Positions 1 through 6,003 of a stretch of DNA of 6,675 bases are shown here, piece by piece (position 1 is the stretch's first letter; each line of letters begins with the position of its first letter). The stretch covers positions 1 through 6,675 of the forward strand of contig JBJXHB010000002.1 of the NCBI GenBank assembly GCA_046160725.1, read 5' to 3'. The stretch is from JBJXHB01 sp046160725 (GTDB lineage: Bacteria; Pseudomonadota; Gammaproteobacteria; Burkholderiales; Burkholderiaceae_C). The position numbers were made by a program, and so were the translations under genes. The notes under the pieces were generated by a model. The model saw only the letters and a list, made by a program, of their open reading frames with translations, was not told the origin of the DNA and searched no databases.

Positions 1-258
1 GGCATGCCGGCGGCCATCCTCAGCGCCTCCGGCGGGCCGCTGGGCGGCGCGCGGGTTCAGTACGACCTGCGCCGCACGCTGACCGCCAGCGGGCTGATGG
101 TGATGGCCAAGCCGGAGGTCTTCATCGGCAATGCCCAGACCAAGTTCGACGCCGCTGGCGCCTGTACCGACGAGGCCACCCGTGGCTTTGTCACGGCGCA
201 GATGGCGGCGTTTGCGAAGTGGGCGCGGGGCATGCAGGCGATGCGGGCGGTGGCGTAG
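1..258 (+). CDS. NADPH-dependent FMN reductase-like flavoprotein, C-terminal part (5' end outside window)
   Basis: The reading frame is open from the first base and ends at TAG 256-258, giving the last 85 residues. Seen: a glycine-rich SASGGPLGGAR segment, then QYDLRRTLTASG, KPEVFIG and a closing segment with TKFDA and TDEATRGFV before an amphipathic C-terminal helix. This order matches the C-terminal half of the NADPH-dependent FMN reductase family (flavodoxin fold, PF03358), in which the SPGPLGG-type loop follows the flavin-binding core and KPEV/TKFD close the domain. Family members are soluble, bind FMN and reduce flavins, quinones or metal ions with NAD(P)H; which of these this protein uses cannot be told from this part. 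The ATG at base 4 is internal and is not the gene start. Downstream the gene runs into the convergent repeat region. Confidence 0.8.
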   Translation, partial: GMPAAILSASGGPLGGARVQYDLRRTLTASGLMVMAKPEVFIGNAQTKFDAAGACTDEATRGFVTAQMAAFAKWARGMQAMRAVA

Positions 259-270
259 CGGGGACCCGAC

Positions 271-289
271 CTCGCGACGTCGGCGCGAG
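271..289 (+). terminator. Hairpin just after the flavoprotein stop codon; possible weak terminator
   Basis: CTCGCG (271-276) pairs perfectly with CGCGAG (284-289) across a 7-nt loop, 12 nt after the TAG stop. No T-run follows, so it is not a classical intrinsic terminator. It could stabilise the 3' end of the mRNA or act with the larger hairpins downstream. Confidence 0.25.
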
Positions 290-293
290 CCTC

Positions 294-388
294 GGGCGCC
301 GGCCAGCCACCTCCGCTCATGTCCGCCGGCGTCGGCCTGCGGCCGACACCTCCCCCTTGTACTTCGCTGCGGTGGCCGGCCGGCACCC
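294..388 (+). repeat. REP/MITE-like palindromic element, copy A (95 bp)
   Basis: The ends are inverted repeats: bases 294-311 match the reverse complement of 371-388 at 16 of 18 positions. Inside lie CCACCTCCGCTCATGTCC (307-324), a perfect 7-bp hairpin GTCGGCC-TGC-GGCCGAC (331-347), a pyrimidine stretch CCTCCCCCTT (349-358) and ACTTCGCTGCGGTGGCC (361-377). The same parts in the same order occur in reverse orientation at 489-580 (copy B). The element has no open frame of its own that looks like a protein. Small palindromic elements placed between convergent genes are typical of REP sequences moved in trans by Y1 (HUH) transposases, or of short non-autonomous MITEs; no transposase is present here, so the class is inferred. 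In RNA it would form a strong hairpin that could protect or end the transcripts entering from both sides. Confidence 0.75.
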
Positions 389-488
389 AAGGCCGGGCAC
401 ATCGGTGGCGGCGGATGCATGGAGACGTAGGTTGACCCTGGACCGGGGTTGACGCCGGACCGCTGGGGGCCCCCTGCGTTGCACGCAC
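389..488. other. Spacer between the two palindromic elements; no gene seen
   Basis: This 100-bp spacer has no convincing coding sequence. It contains the direct repeat annotated separately (430-462), a perfect GGGGGCCCCC palindrome (465-474) and directly after it a small hairpin TGCGT-TGC-ACGCA (475-487). The TGC loop is the same triplet as in the core hairpins of the flanking elements. Its three-base length may be only a chance consequence of GC-rich sequence. Confidence 0.5.
430..462. repeat. Two tandem 16-bp direct repeats, 17-bp period
   Basis: GGTTGACCCTGGACCG (430-445) and GGTTGACGCCGGACCG (447-462) agree at 14 of 16 positions and are separated by one base. The two differing positions change CCT to GCC in the middle. 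Function is unknown: it may be a remnant of a longer tandem array, a protein-binding site or chance similarity. There is no neighbouring gene start for it to regulate. Confidence 0.45.
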
Positions 489-580
489 GGGGTGGGGGCC
501 GGCCACCGCAGCGAAGTCAAGGAGGAGGGCCCGCGCAGCGGGCCCGGGGGACATGAGCGGAGGTGGCCGGCCCCCACCCC
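489..580 (-). repeat. REP/MITE-like palindromic element, copy B (92 bp, inverted relative to copy A)
   Basis: The ends are perfect 19-bp inverted repeats, GGGGTGGGGGCCGGCCACC at 489-507 and its reverse complement at 562-580. Read on the minus strand it repeats copy A: CCACCTCCGCTCATGTCC (566 to 549) is identical over 18 bases, and the segment from 517 to 497 is identical over 21 bases to A 361-381. The central hairpin, GGGCCCGC-GCA-GCGGGCCC (527-545), has a different stem sequence from A but keeps perfect pairing and the same 3-nt loop (GCA here, TGC on the element's own strand). With copy A it makes a facing pair, like the paired REPs of a BIME. It lies 58 bp beyond the stop of the TonB-dependent receptor gene, and transcription from either convergent neighbour would read it. 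Confidence 0.75.
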
Positions 581-638
581 GCGCGCGCGCCGATGCCTCG
601 ACGCCGCCGGCGGACCTCCACCCACCAGGGCTCGCCCG
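581..638. other. Short spacer after the receptor stop codon; alternating GC tract and small palindrome
   Basis: A pure GCGCGCGCGC tract (581-590) directly follows copy B, and a perfect CCGCCGGCGG palindrome (604-613) lies about 26 nt downstream of the receptor stop when read on the minus strand. No T-run accompanies the palindrome, so a terminator role is only possible. No gene is seen here. Confidence 0.3.
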
Positions 639-3023
639 TCAGAACTTCGCGTGCATGCGCAGGAAGTACGACGCCCCGTTCAGGCCGAACTGCACGCTGT
701 CGTGGATGTGGCCGTTGTCGGTCTCGTTGGCATCCTGCTTGCTCGGCTTGACGTTGAAGATGTTGTTGCCCCCCGCAGAGACACGGACGTTCTTCATGAC
801 CTCGAACGACAGCCCCAGGTCGGCCGAGGTCTTGGGCGCGTAGTAGGCGTTGGGCACGCCGTTGACGGTGCCCGAGAAGGTGCCCAGCGTCTGTGCGCCG
901 AAGTGGATGATCTTGAAGTCGCCGCTGAAGCGCCCCTGCGTGTACTCGAAGGCCAGCGTGGCCTTGCGGTTGGGGCCGCCCTGCTCCAGAAACAGCCGCT
1001 CGCGCTCGGACAGCAGCACGTCCTCGAAGCCCTGCAGCGCGGCGGGCGCATTCACCTTGGTGACGCGCGTCTTGCCTTGGTTGTAGGCCAGGAAGGTCCC
1101 GAGCCGGCCGCCGGCCAGCGCCATGTTGTGCGAGACCGTGAGGTCGAAGCCGGTGGTGGTGGTGTCCACCGAGTTGACGAAGAACTGCGCCTGGCCCACG
1201 CCCAGGTTGCGCAGGATGGTGCCCAGCGCCGGGAAGTTGTTCTCGTCGAAGCGGCCGGACAGCACGATGCGGTCGCGGATCGCGATGCGGTAGGCGTCCA
1301 GCGTGACGCCGATGTCCTTGGCCGGCCTGAAGGTGATGCCCAGCGTGGCGTTGCGCGACTCCTCCTGCTTCAGCTTGGGGATCCCGGCCGCGTTGGCGAT
1401 GGCGCCGCCGTTGGGCGCCAGCACCACGTCCAGCGGCTGGCCGCTGATGAAGTCGGTGAAGGTCGACGAGAAATGGACCTGCTGCAGGCTGGGCGCGCGG
1501 AAGCCGGTGCTCACCGCGCCGCGCAGCAGCAGGTTGGGGCTGGCCTTGAAGCTGGCCGCCAGCTTGCCGTTGGTGGTGCTGCCGAAGTCGCTGAAGCGCT
1601 CGTTGCGCAGCGCGACCTGGGTCGTCAGGCCGGGCATCGGCGTGGACTCCAGCTCGACATACACCGCGTGGCTGTTGCGCCGCTTGTCGGTGGCGTCGCC
1701 GGGCTGGAAGCCCGGGAAACCCTGGCTGCCGGCATTGCCGCCGACGCCAACGCCGTCGGCGTCGACATAGGAGCCGGCCTCGCCGGCGGAGATGATGTAG
1801 CGCTCGTCGCGCGCCTCGGCACCAAGGGCGACGTTGGTGCCGCCCATCAGGCCGCTGAAGAATCGGCTGAGGTCGACGTTGGTCGTGCCCTGCGAGAACG
1901 CGAAGCCGCCGGCGTCGAACTTGCTCGCGCTGACGCCCGCGCCGCCATTGAGCAGGTCCAGGTTGGCGATCGAGGCATTGAGCGTGCGGCTGATGTCATA
2001 GCGCATGCGGTTGCGGCCCTCGGTGCGCGACAGGTCCAGCGTCCAGCCGGCCACATCGCCCTTCCAGCCCGCGATCAGGTAGCGGTCGATGATGTCGCCG
2101 TTGATGAAGGGCACGAAGCCGTCCGGGTACATGGCCGCGGAGTTGCGCGACGGGATGTCGCCGCTGCCGATGCCGCCGCGCGCGAAGGCGCCCGACGAGG
2201 CCCGGCGGTCCTGGTTGCCGCCGACCAGATAGACCGCGCCGCCCAGGGCCTTCCATTCGCCGTTGAGGTAGAGCGTCTGGTTGCGCATCTGGGTGTCGCC
2301 GATGATGCGCGGGTTGCCGGCGTCGGCCCGGTTCGAGCGACCGCGGTACTGGTTCTCGCCGGTGATGCCGAGCACGCCACCGCCCAGCGTCAGCCCGCAG
2401 TAGGCGCTGGCCAGCACGTTGTTGCCGTCGCCGGCCGAGTACTGCCCGGCGCCCAGCACAGCCTCACAGCCGGCGCGCTTCTTGAGCTGCACGTTGATGA
2501 CGCCGGCGATGGCGTCCGAGCCGTACTGGGCCGACGCGCCATCGCGCAGCACCTGCACGTTGTCCACCGCCAGCATCGGCAGCGAGTTCATGTCGGTTCC
2601 GGTGGAGCCGCGGTTGCGCGCGCCGAAGATGTTGACCAGCGCCACGGTGTGGCGGCGCTTGCCGTTGACCAGCACCAGCGTCTGGTCCGAGCTCAGCCCG
2701 CGCAGCGCCGCAGAGTCGATCAGGTCGGCGCCGTCGGCACCGGTCTGGCGCGTGGAGTTGAAAGACGGCGAGACGAACTGCAGGGTCTGGCCGAGGTCGA
2801 ACTGGCCGCCGCTTTCCACCTGCTTGGCCAGCGAATAGACATCCAGAGGCAGCGCCGACTCGACATCCGAGCGGCTGGCCGCGGGGCGGCGGCTGCCGAC
2901 GACGGTGACGCGCTCAGAGGCGGCGCTGTCGGTGGCGGTCTGGGCCTGCACCGTGACCGGGGCCATGAGGGCGGCGGCGATGGCGGTCAGGGCGGCGGGC
3001 GCGGTCAGATGGCGGTGCTTCAT
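639..3023 (-). CDS. TonB-dependent outer-membrane receptor
   Basis: A 794-residue protein, normal length for the family. Residues 1-27 form a Sec signal peptide (basic MKHRH, an Ala-rich hydrophobic core, cleavage expected after VQA). A TonB-box-like ERVTVVGSR follows at 37-45. The plug domain is about 58-182, with ALRGLSSDQTLVLVNGKRR (106-124) and RDGASAQYGSDAIAGVIN (160-177), the latter a hallmark of TonB-dependent receptor plugs. The rest is a beta-barrel ending in GASYFLRMHAKF (783-794), with the C-terminal aromatic used for BAM-dependent assembly. Such proteins import scarce ligands (iron chelates, cobalamin, oligosaccharides or other small molecules) across the outer membrane using TonB-ExbB-ExbD energy. 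The ligand cannot be read from sequence. There is no N-terminal STN signalling domain, so cell-surface signalling is not expected. Cys186 and Cys209, early in the barrel, could form a disulphide. ATG 3023 was chosen because the signal peptide begins there; ATG 3029, two codons upstream, is equally possible, and neither has a clear Shine-Dalgarno sequence. Confidence 0.93.
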   Translation of the reverse strand: MKHRHLTAPAALTAIAAALMAPVTVQAQTATDSAASERVTVVGSRRPAASRSDVESALPLDVYSLAKQVESGGQFDLGQTLQFVSPSFNSTRQTGADGADLIDSAALRGLSSDQTLVLVNGKRRHTVALVNIFGARNRGSTGTDMNSLPMLAVDNVQVLRDGASAQYGSDAIAGVINVQLKKRAGCEAVLGAGQYSAGDGNNVLASAYCGLTLGGGVLGITGENQYRGRSNRADAGNPRIIGDTQMRNQTLYLNGEWKALGGAVYLVGGNQDRRASSGAFARGGIGSGDIPSRNSAAMYPDGFVPFINGDIIDRYLIAGWKGDVAGWTLDLSRTEGRNRMRYDISRTLNASIANLDLLNGGAGVSASKFDAGGFAFSQGTTNVDLSRFFSGLMGGTNVALGAEARDERYIISAGEAGSYVDADGVGVGGNAGSQGFPGFQPGDATDKRRNSHAVYVELESTPMPGLTTQVALRNERFSDFGSTTNGKLAASFKASPNLLLRGAVSTGFRAPSLQQVHFSSTFTDFISGQPLDVVLAPNGGAIANAAGIPKLKQEESRNATLGITFRPAKDIGVTLDAYRIAIRDRIVLSGRFDENNFPALGTILRNLGVGQAQFFVNSVDTTTTGFDLTVSHNMALAGGRLGTFLAYNQGKTRVTKVNAPAALQGFEDVLLSERERLFLEQGGPNRKATLAFEYTQGRFSGDFKIIHFGAQTLGTFSGTVNGVPNAYYAPKTSADLGLSFEVMKNVRVSAGGNNIFNVKPSKQDANETDNGHIHDSVQFGLNGASYFLRMHAKF

Positions 3024-3059
3024 GGGCATGGGCGGATGCGGTTGGACAGGGTGGCGGGC

Positions 3060-3065
3060 AGTATG
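3060..3065 (-). promoter_or_regulatory. Candidate -10 element of the receptor gene
   Basis: On the minus strand this reads CATACT, close to TATAAT, and would place the transcription start about 30 nt before ATG 3023. No good -35 is seen at 16-18 bp, so the call is weak. Confidence 0.3.
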
Positions 3066-3078
3066 ACCAGCGGCGTCG

Positions 3079-3090
3079 GATACCGGCATC
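3079..3090. promoter_or_regulatory. Imperfect 12-bp palindrome, possible operator
   Basis: GATACCGGCATC is symmetric in 10 of 12 positions (GAT..CCGG..ATC). It lies where the -35 of the receptor promoter would be and about 47 bp upstream of the amidase -10, so a bound regulator could affect both genes. With so short a sequence and no known matching motif this is only a candidate. Confidence 0.2.
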
Positions 3091-3136
3091 GGTGCCTTCG
3101 CGCGGGCGTTGCGGCGCCACGACGCACGGGGCGGCT

Positions 3137-3142
3137 CAGAAT
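3137..3142 (+). promoter_or_regulatory. Candidate -10 element of the amidase gene
   Basis: CAGAAT, followed by G, lies 26 nt before the chosen TTG start. The same heptamer CAGAATG occurs in the promoter of the last gene (6420-6426). No convincing -35 is found at the usual spacing. Confidence 0.35.
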
Positions 3143-3158
3143 GGGTGCCACGCCCACC

Positions 3159-3162
3159 GGAG
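3159..3162 (+). promoter_or_regulatory. Ribosome binding site that decides the amidase start
   Basis: GGAG sits 6 nt before TTG 3169. The other candidate starts, TTG 3109 and GTG 3145, have no such motif, and TTG 3109 would put the candidate -10 inside the coding sequence. Confidence 0.5.
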
Positions 3163-3168
3163 ACCGCC

Positions 3169-4563
3169 TTGACCGCACCGCATGACCTGTCTGCTGCCGA
3201 GTTGTCGCGTCTGTACCGCAACGGCGAGCTGTCGCCGGTGGAGGCGGTGCGCGACGTCATCGACCACATCGCGGCCTGGGAGCCGCGGCTGAACGCGCTG
3301 TGGGCCTACGACCCGGACGCGGCGCTGGCCCAGGCCCGGGCCAGCGAGGCGCGCTGGCAGCGCGGCCAGCCGCTGTCGCCGCTGGACGGCGTGCCCGGCA
3401 CGCTGAAGGAGAACATTGCCACCGCCGGCTGCCCGGTGCCCGGCGGCACCGCCGCCACCGAGCTGGTGCCCGCGGCCGAGGACGCGCCGCCCGCCGCGCG
3501 CTGGAAGGAGGCCGGCTGCGTGCTGCTGGCCAAGACCACCATGCCGGACTGGGGCATGTTGTCGTCCGGCCTGTCCAGCTTCCACAAGCTGGCGCGCAAC
3601 CCGTGGAACCTGGCGCTCAACCCCGGCGGCAGCAGCGCCGGTGCCGGTGCTGCCGGCGCCGCCGGCTACGGCCCGCTGCACGTGGGCACGGACATCGGCG
3701 GCTCGGTGCGCCTGCCCGCCGGCTGGTGCGCGCTGGTGGGCCTCAAGCCCAGCCTGGGCCGGCTGCCGATCAAGCCGCCCTTCGCCGGCCGCGTCGCCGG
3801 GCCGATGACCCGCACCGTCACCGACACCGCGTTGCTGATGGCCGCGCTGGCCCGCCCGGACGAGCGCGACAGCATGAGCCTGCCACCGGCCGACATCGAC
3901 TGGAGCCACCTGGACATCGACCTGAAGGGCCTGCGCCTGGGCCTGCACCTGGACGCCGGCTGGGGCCTGGCCGTGCAGCCGGCGGTGCGCGACGCCATCG
4001 TCGCCGCGGCGCGTGCCTTCGAGGCCGCCGGCGCCATCGTCGAGGAGGTGCGGCCCTTCTGCGACCGTTCGATGATCGACGGCATGGACCGCTTCTGGCG
4101 CATGCGGTCCTACCTGGATCTCGTCAAGCTGCCGCCGCAGCGCCAGGCGCTGGTGCTGCCCTACATCCGGCAATGGGTCGAGCGCGCGGCGGGCTTCACC
4201 GCGGCGCAGGTGTTCGACGGCTACAGCCAGATGGGCGCGCTGCGCGAGGCCGGCGTGGCCGCCCTGCGCGGCTACGACGCCCTGCTGTCGCCGACCGCAC
4301 CCATCGTCACCTACCCGGCCGAATGGGCCGGCCCCACCAACGACCCGGACGCGCCGCTGGAGCACATCGCCTTCACGCTGCCGTACAACATGAGCGAGCA
4401 GCCCGCTGTCAGCATCAACGCCGGCTTCGACCCTGCCGGGTTGCCGATCGGCCTGCAGATCGCCGGCAAGCGGCATGCCGACCTCAAGGTGCTGCAGATC
4501 GCCCGCGCCTGGGAGAAGCTGCGGCCGGAGCTGACGACCGGGCTGGCCTGGCCGCGGCCATGA
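3169..4563 (+). CDS. Amidase-signature family amidohydrolase
   Basis: A 464-residue protein of typical length for the amidase signature family (PF01425). The Ser-cisSer-Lys triad is intact: Lys80 in GTLKENIA, Ser155 in NPGGSSAGAGAAG and the nucleophile Ser179 in GTDIGGSVRLPA. The 75- and 24-residue spacings are the same as in mammalian FAAH (Lys142/Ser217/Ser241). LVGLKPSLGRLP and GPMTRTVTD (from 'GPM' in the AGPMTRTV stretch) follow as in the family, and LPIGLQIAGKRHAD closes the domain. It hydrolyses a carboxylic amide (or possibly an ester) in the cytoplasm; there is no signal peptide. Substrate is unknown; the standalone form, without GatC/GatB neighbours, argues against the tRNA-dependent GatA amidotransferase subunit. 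The TTG start is chosen from its GGAG site and because the family fold begins at about HDLSAAELSRLYR (5-17); GTG 3145 is the alternative. It is divergent from the receptor gene, suggesting shared control. Confidence 0.9.
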   Translation: MTAPHDLSAAELSRLYRNGELSPVEAVRDVIDHIAAWEPRLNALWAYDPDAALAQARASEARWQRGQPLSPLDGVPGTLKENIATAGCPVPGGTAATELVPAAEDAPPAARWKEAGCVLLAKTTMPDWGMLSSGLSSFHKLARNPWNLALNPGGSSAGAGAAGAAGYGPLHVGTDIGGSVRLPAGWCALVGLKPSLGRLPIKPPFAGRVAGPMTRTVTDTALLMAALARPDERDSMSLPPADIDWSHLDIDLKGLRLGLHLDAGWGLAVQPAVRDAIVAAARAFEAAGAIVEEVRPFCDRSMIDGMDRFWRMRSYLDLVKLPPQRQALVLPYIRQWVERAAGFTAAQVFDGYSQMGALREAGVAALRGYDALLSPTAPIVTYPAEWAGPTNDPDAPLEHIAFTLPYNMSEQPAVSINAGFDPAGLPIGLQIAGKRHADLKVLQIARAWEKLRPELTTGLAWPRP

Positions 4564-4580
4564 ACGCTGCGGGGCTCGCG

Positions 4581-4586
4581 TACATT
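4581..4586 (+). promoter_or_regulatory. Candidate -10 element just before the TPR gene, possibly giving a leaderless mRNA
   Basis: TACATT ends 8 nt before ATG 4595, so transcription from it would start at or within a few bases of the start codon. No Shine-Dalgarno sequence precedes this ATG, which agrees with a leaderless message. A -35 is not evident, since the preceding bases are the end of the amidase gene. Read-through from the amidase gene, 31 bp away, is also possible. Confidence 0.35.
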
Positions 4587-4594
4587 CCCGCCGC

Positions 4595-5941
4595 ATGACG
4601 CTGGCCGACCCGCGAGGCATCGCCACCGGCACCAGCTCGCGTGCCGCGCTGGATGCCGCGCAGCAGGCGCTGTGGCGGATGATGTCCTTCTACGACGTAC
4701 CGCTGCCCGACCTGGACCGGGCCATCGCGGCCGACCCGCTGTGGGCCCTGCCGCATGCGATGAAGGCGGGTTTCCTGCTCAGCCTGACCGAGCCCGGCAT
4801 GGTGGCGCAGGCTCAAGCGCACCTGCGCGATGCGCAGCTGCGCGAGGCCGGCGCGCCGGCCGGCGAGCGGGCCCATATCAGCGCCTTGCTGCTGTTGGCC
4901 GAGGGCCGCTGGGCGGCGGCCTGCCGGGCCTGGGACGAGCTGCTGCTGGACCAGCCGCGCGACGCGCTGGCGCTGCAGTGGGCGCAGCTGTGGGACTTCT
5001 ACCGCGGCGACGCCGCCGGCCTGCGGCTGCGGCCGGCGCGCGCGCTGCCGGCCTGGTCGGCCGACGACCCGCTGTATGCGCATGTGCTGGCGCTGCAGGC
5101 CTTCGGGCTGGAGGAATGCAACCTGTATCCGCAGGCCGAGGAGGTGGGCCGCCGCGCCCTGCAGATCGAGCCGCGGGCGCCCTGGGCGGTGCATGCGGTG
5201 GCCCATGTGATGGAGATGCAGGGCCGCCACGACGAGGGCAGCGCCTGGCTGCGCCAGCACCAGCCGGCCTGGGCCGAGGGCAACGGCTTCTCTGGCCACC
5301 TGTGGTGGCATCAGGCGCTGTTCCGGCTGGAGGGGCTGGACGTGCCCGGCGTGATGCGCATCATCGACAAGCACCTCAGCGGCCCGGCGCTGCAGATCAC
5401 GCTGCAGCGGGTGGACGCGGCGGCCCTGCTGTGGCGGCTGCACCTGCTGGGCCACGACATGGCGGCCCAGGCCCGCGCGCTGCTGGAGGGCTGGTCGCTC
5501 GACGCGTCGCAGGCCGGCCACTATGCGTTCAACGACGCGCACGCGCTGCTGGCCCTGCTGGCCGCGGGCGACATCACCGGCGCGGAGGCCTGGCTGGCGC
5601 GCTGCGCCGAGCAGGTGCTGGCGCCGCAGCGCCAGCAGCATGCCAACCTGGCCATGGCGCGCGAGGTCGGCATACCGCTGGCGCGCGGGCTGCTGGCCCA
5701 TTCGCGCGGCGACCATGACGCTGCCGCCACGGCGCTGTATGCGGTGCGGGCCCAGGCCCAGCGCTTTGGCGGCAGCCATGCGCAGCGCGACGTCATCGAC
5801 CAGACGCTGATGGCCTGCGCGGCGCATGCCGGCGGCCGCGCCCGTGCCGCCGGCCGCGCGGTGCTGCATGAGCGCCTGGCCGCCAAGCCGGCCACGCCAT
5901 TGACCCGGCACTGGGCGGAGCAACTGGAGGTGACACCATGA
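4595..5941 (+). CDS. TPR-repeat protein of the TTC38 / StaR-like family
   Basis: A 448-residue, Ala- and Leu-rich, wholly helical-looking protein without signal peptide or membrane segment. Seen in order: DRAIAADPLWALPH (41-54), repeated helix pairs typical of tetratricopeptide repeats, HAVAHVMEMQGR (200-211), a segment with HLWWHQALF (235-243) and FNDAHALLALL (312-322). The HAxAHV.E, HxxWHxAL and FNDAHA signatures, together with the length, fit the conserved TTC38/StaR-like family (bacteria, plants and animals; the vertebrate member is TTC38). Its molecular role is not established; TPR folds usually mediate protein contacts, but the invariant His, Trp, Asp and Glu residues could also suggest a binding pocket. 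The start is ATG 4595, with no ribosome site but a -10-like element close by. Its stop overlaps the ATG of the mini-ORF at the junction to the DUF1992 gene, indicating translational coupling. Confidence 0.85.
   Translation: MTLADPRGIATGTSSRAALDAAQQALWRMMSFYDVPLPDLDRAIAADPLWALPHAMKAGFLLSLTEPGMVAQAQAHLRDAQLREAGAPAGERAHISALLLLAEGRWAAACRAWDELLLDQPRDALALQWAQLWDFYRGDAAGLRLRPARALPAWSADDPLYAHVLALQAFGLEECNLYPQAEEVGRRALQIEPRAPWAVHAVAHVMEMQGRHDEGSAWLRQHQPAWAEGNGFSGHLWWHQALFRLEGLDVPGVMRIIDKHLSGPALQITLQRVDAAALLWRLHLLGHDMAAQARALLEGWSLDASQAGHYAFNDAHALLALLAAGDITGAEAWLARCAEQVLAPQRQQHANLAMAREVGIPLARGLLAHSRGDHDAAATALYAVRAQAQRFGGSHAQRDVIDQTLMACAAHAGGRARAAGRAVLHERLAAKPATPLTRHWAEQLEVTP
5926..5933 (+). promoter_or_regulatory. 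Strong ribosome binding site inside the end of the TPR gene
   Basis: GGAGGTGA, near-perfect to the 16S anti-SD, has its GGAGG 7 nt before ATG 5938. It drives the 21-codon ORF and not the DUF1992 gene directly, which makes the junction odd. Confidence 0.65.
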
Positions 5942-6003
5942 GCGCGCCGGGCCGCTCCCAAGCGCGAATCCCGCAGCGCGCAGCGCGGAGGGTCGTCCAG
6001 TGA
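5938..6003 (+). CDS. 21-codon mini-ORF linking the TPR and DUF1992 genes
   Basis: The ATG overlaps the TPR stop (ATGA at 5938-5941) and the TGA overlaps the GTG of the DUF1992 gene (GTGA at 6000-6003). It has an excellent ribosome binding site, so translation is likely. The peptide (MSAPGRSQARIPQRAARRVV plus Q) is very basic and is not recognised as a functional protein. A likely role is to carry ribosomes from one gene to the next, a translational linker. Shifted by one frame, the middle reads PKRESRSAQRGG; from memory, similar short GRPK/SAQ-like sequences occur at gene junctions in Burkholderiales, so it may be a dispersed sequence element whose reading frame is incidental. This could not be checked here. 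Confidence 0.4.
   Translation: MSAPGRSQARIPQRAARRVVQ
5987..5992 (+). promoter_or_regulatory. Ribosome binding site of the DUF1992 gene
   Basis: GGAGGG lies 7 nt before GTG 6000 and decides this start; there is no in-frame ATG upstream before the stop at 5931-5933. The stretch from GGAGG through TGAGCG resembles the one at 5926-5944. Confidence 0.65.

Larger units (their letters stand above)
3024..3168. promoter_or_regulatory. Divergent control region between receptor and amidase genes
   Basis: These 145 bp separate two genes transcribed away from each other, so both promoters should lie here. Candidate -10 elements are seen on each strand (annotated separately), with an imperfect palindrome between them. 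No Fur-box-like AT-rich sequence is visible, which argues weakly against classical iron control of the receptor. Confidence 0.6.

Noticed and set aside
294..580. CRISPR-like reading of the repeated blocks
   Set aside because: Only two copies, in opposite orientation, long and individually palindromic; there are no regular spacers and no cas genes.
581..613. Classical intrinsic terminator for the receptor gene
   Set aside because: The palindrome at 604-613 is not followed by a T-run on either strand, so only a weak possible role was noted.
57..625. Open frames of about 77-165 codons across the repeat region on both strands
   Set aside because: They run through the palindromic elements and give Arg/Pro/Gly-rich sequence that mirrors the repeat. 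Such frames arise from GC-rich repeats and are often misannotated as hypothetical proteins.
3109..3168. 20-codon N-terminal extension of the amidase from TTG 3109
   Set aside because: The extra residues are Arg/Pro-rich without family similarity, there is no ribosome site, and the candidate -10 lies within it.
492..3185. 897-codon open frame on the plus strand opposite the receptor gene
   Set aside because: Its product is a low-complexity string rich in Ala, Arg, Val, Gly and Asp without domain character, and the opposite strand encodes a clear full-length receptor. Long antisense frames are expected at this GC content.
3024..3269. 82-codon N-terminal extension of the receptor to 3269
   Set aside because: It would overlap the amidase start and put a long polar stretch before a perfect signal peptide; the signal peptide marks the true start at 3023 (or 3029).
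3136..4632. 498-codon open frame on the minus strand opposite the amidase gene
   Set aside because: Gln/Arg/Gly/His-rich without family features; it is the antisense shadow of a gene with an intact catalytic triad.
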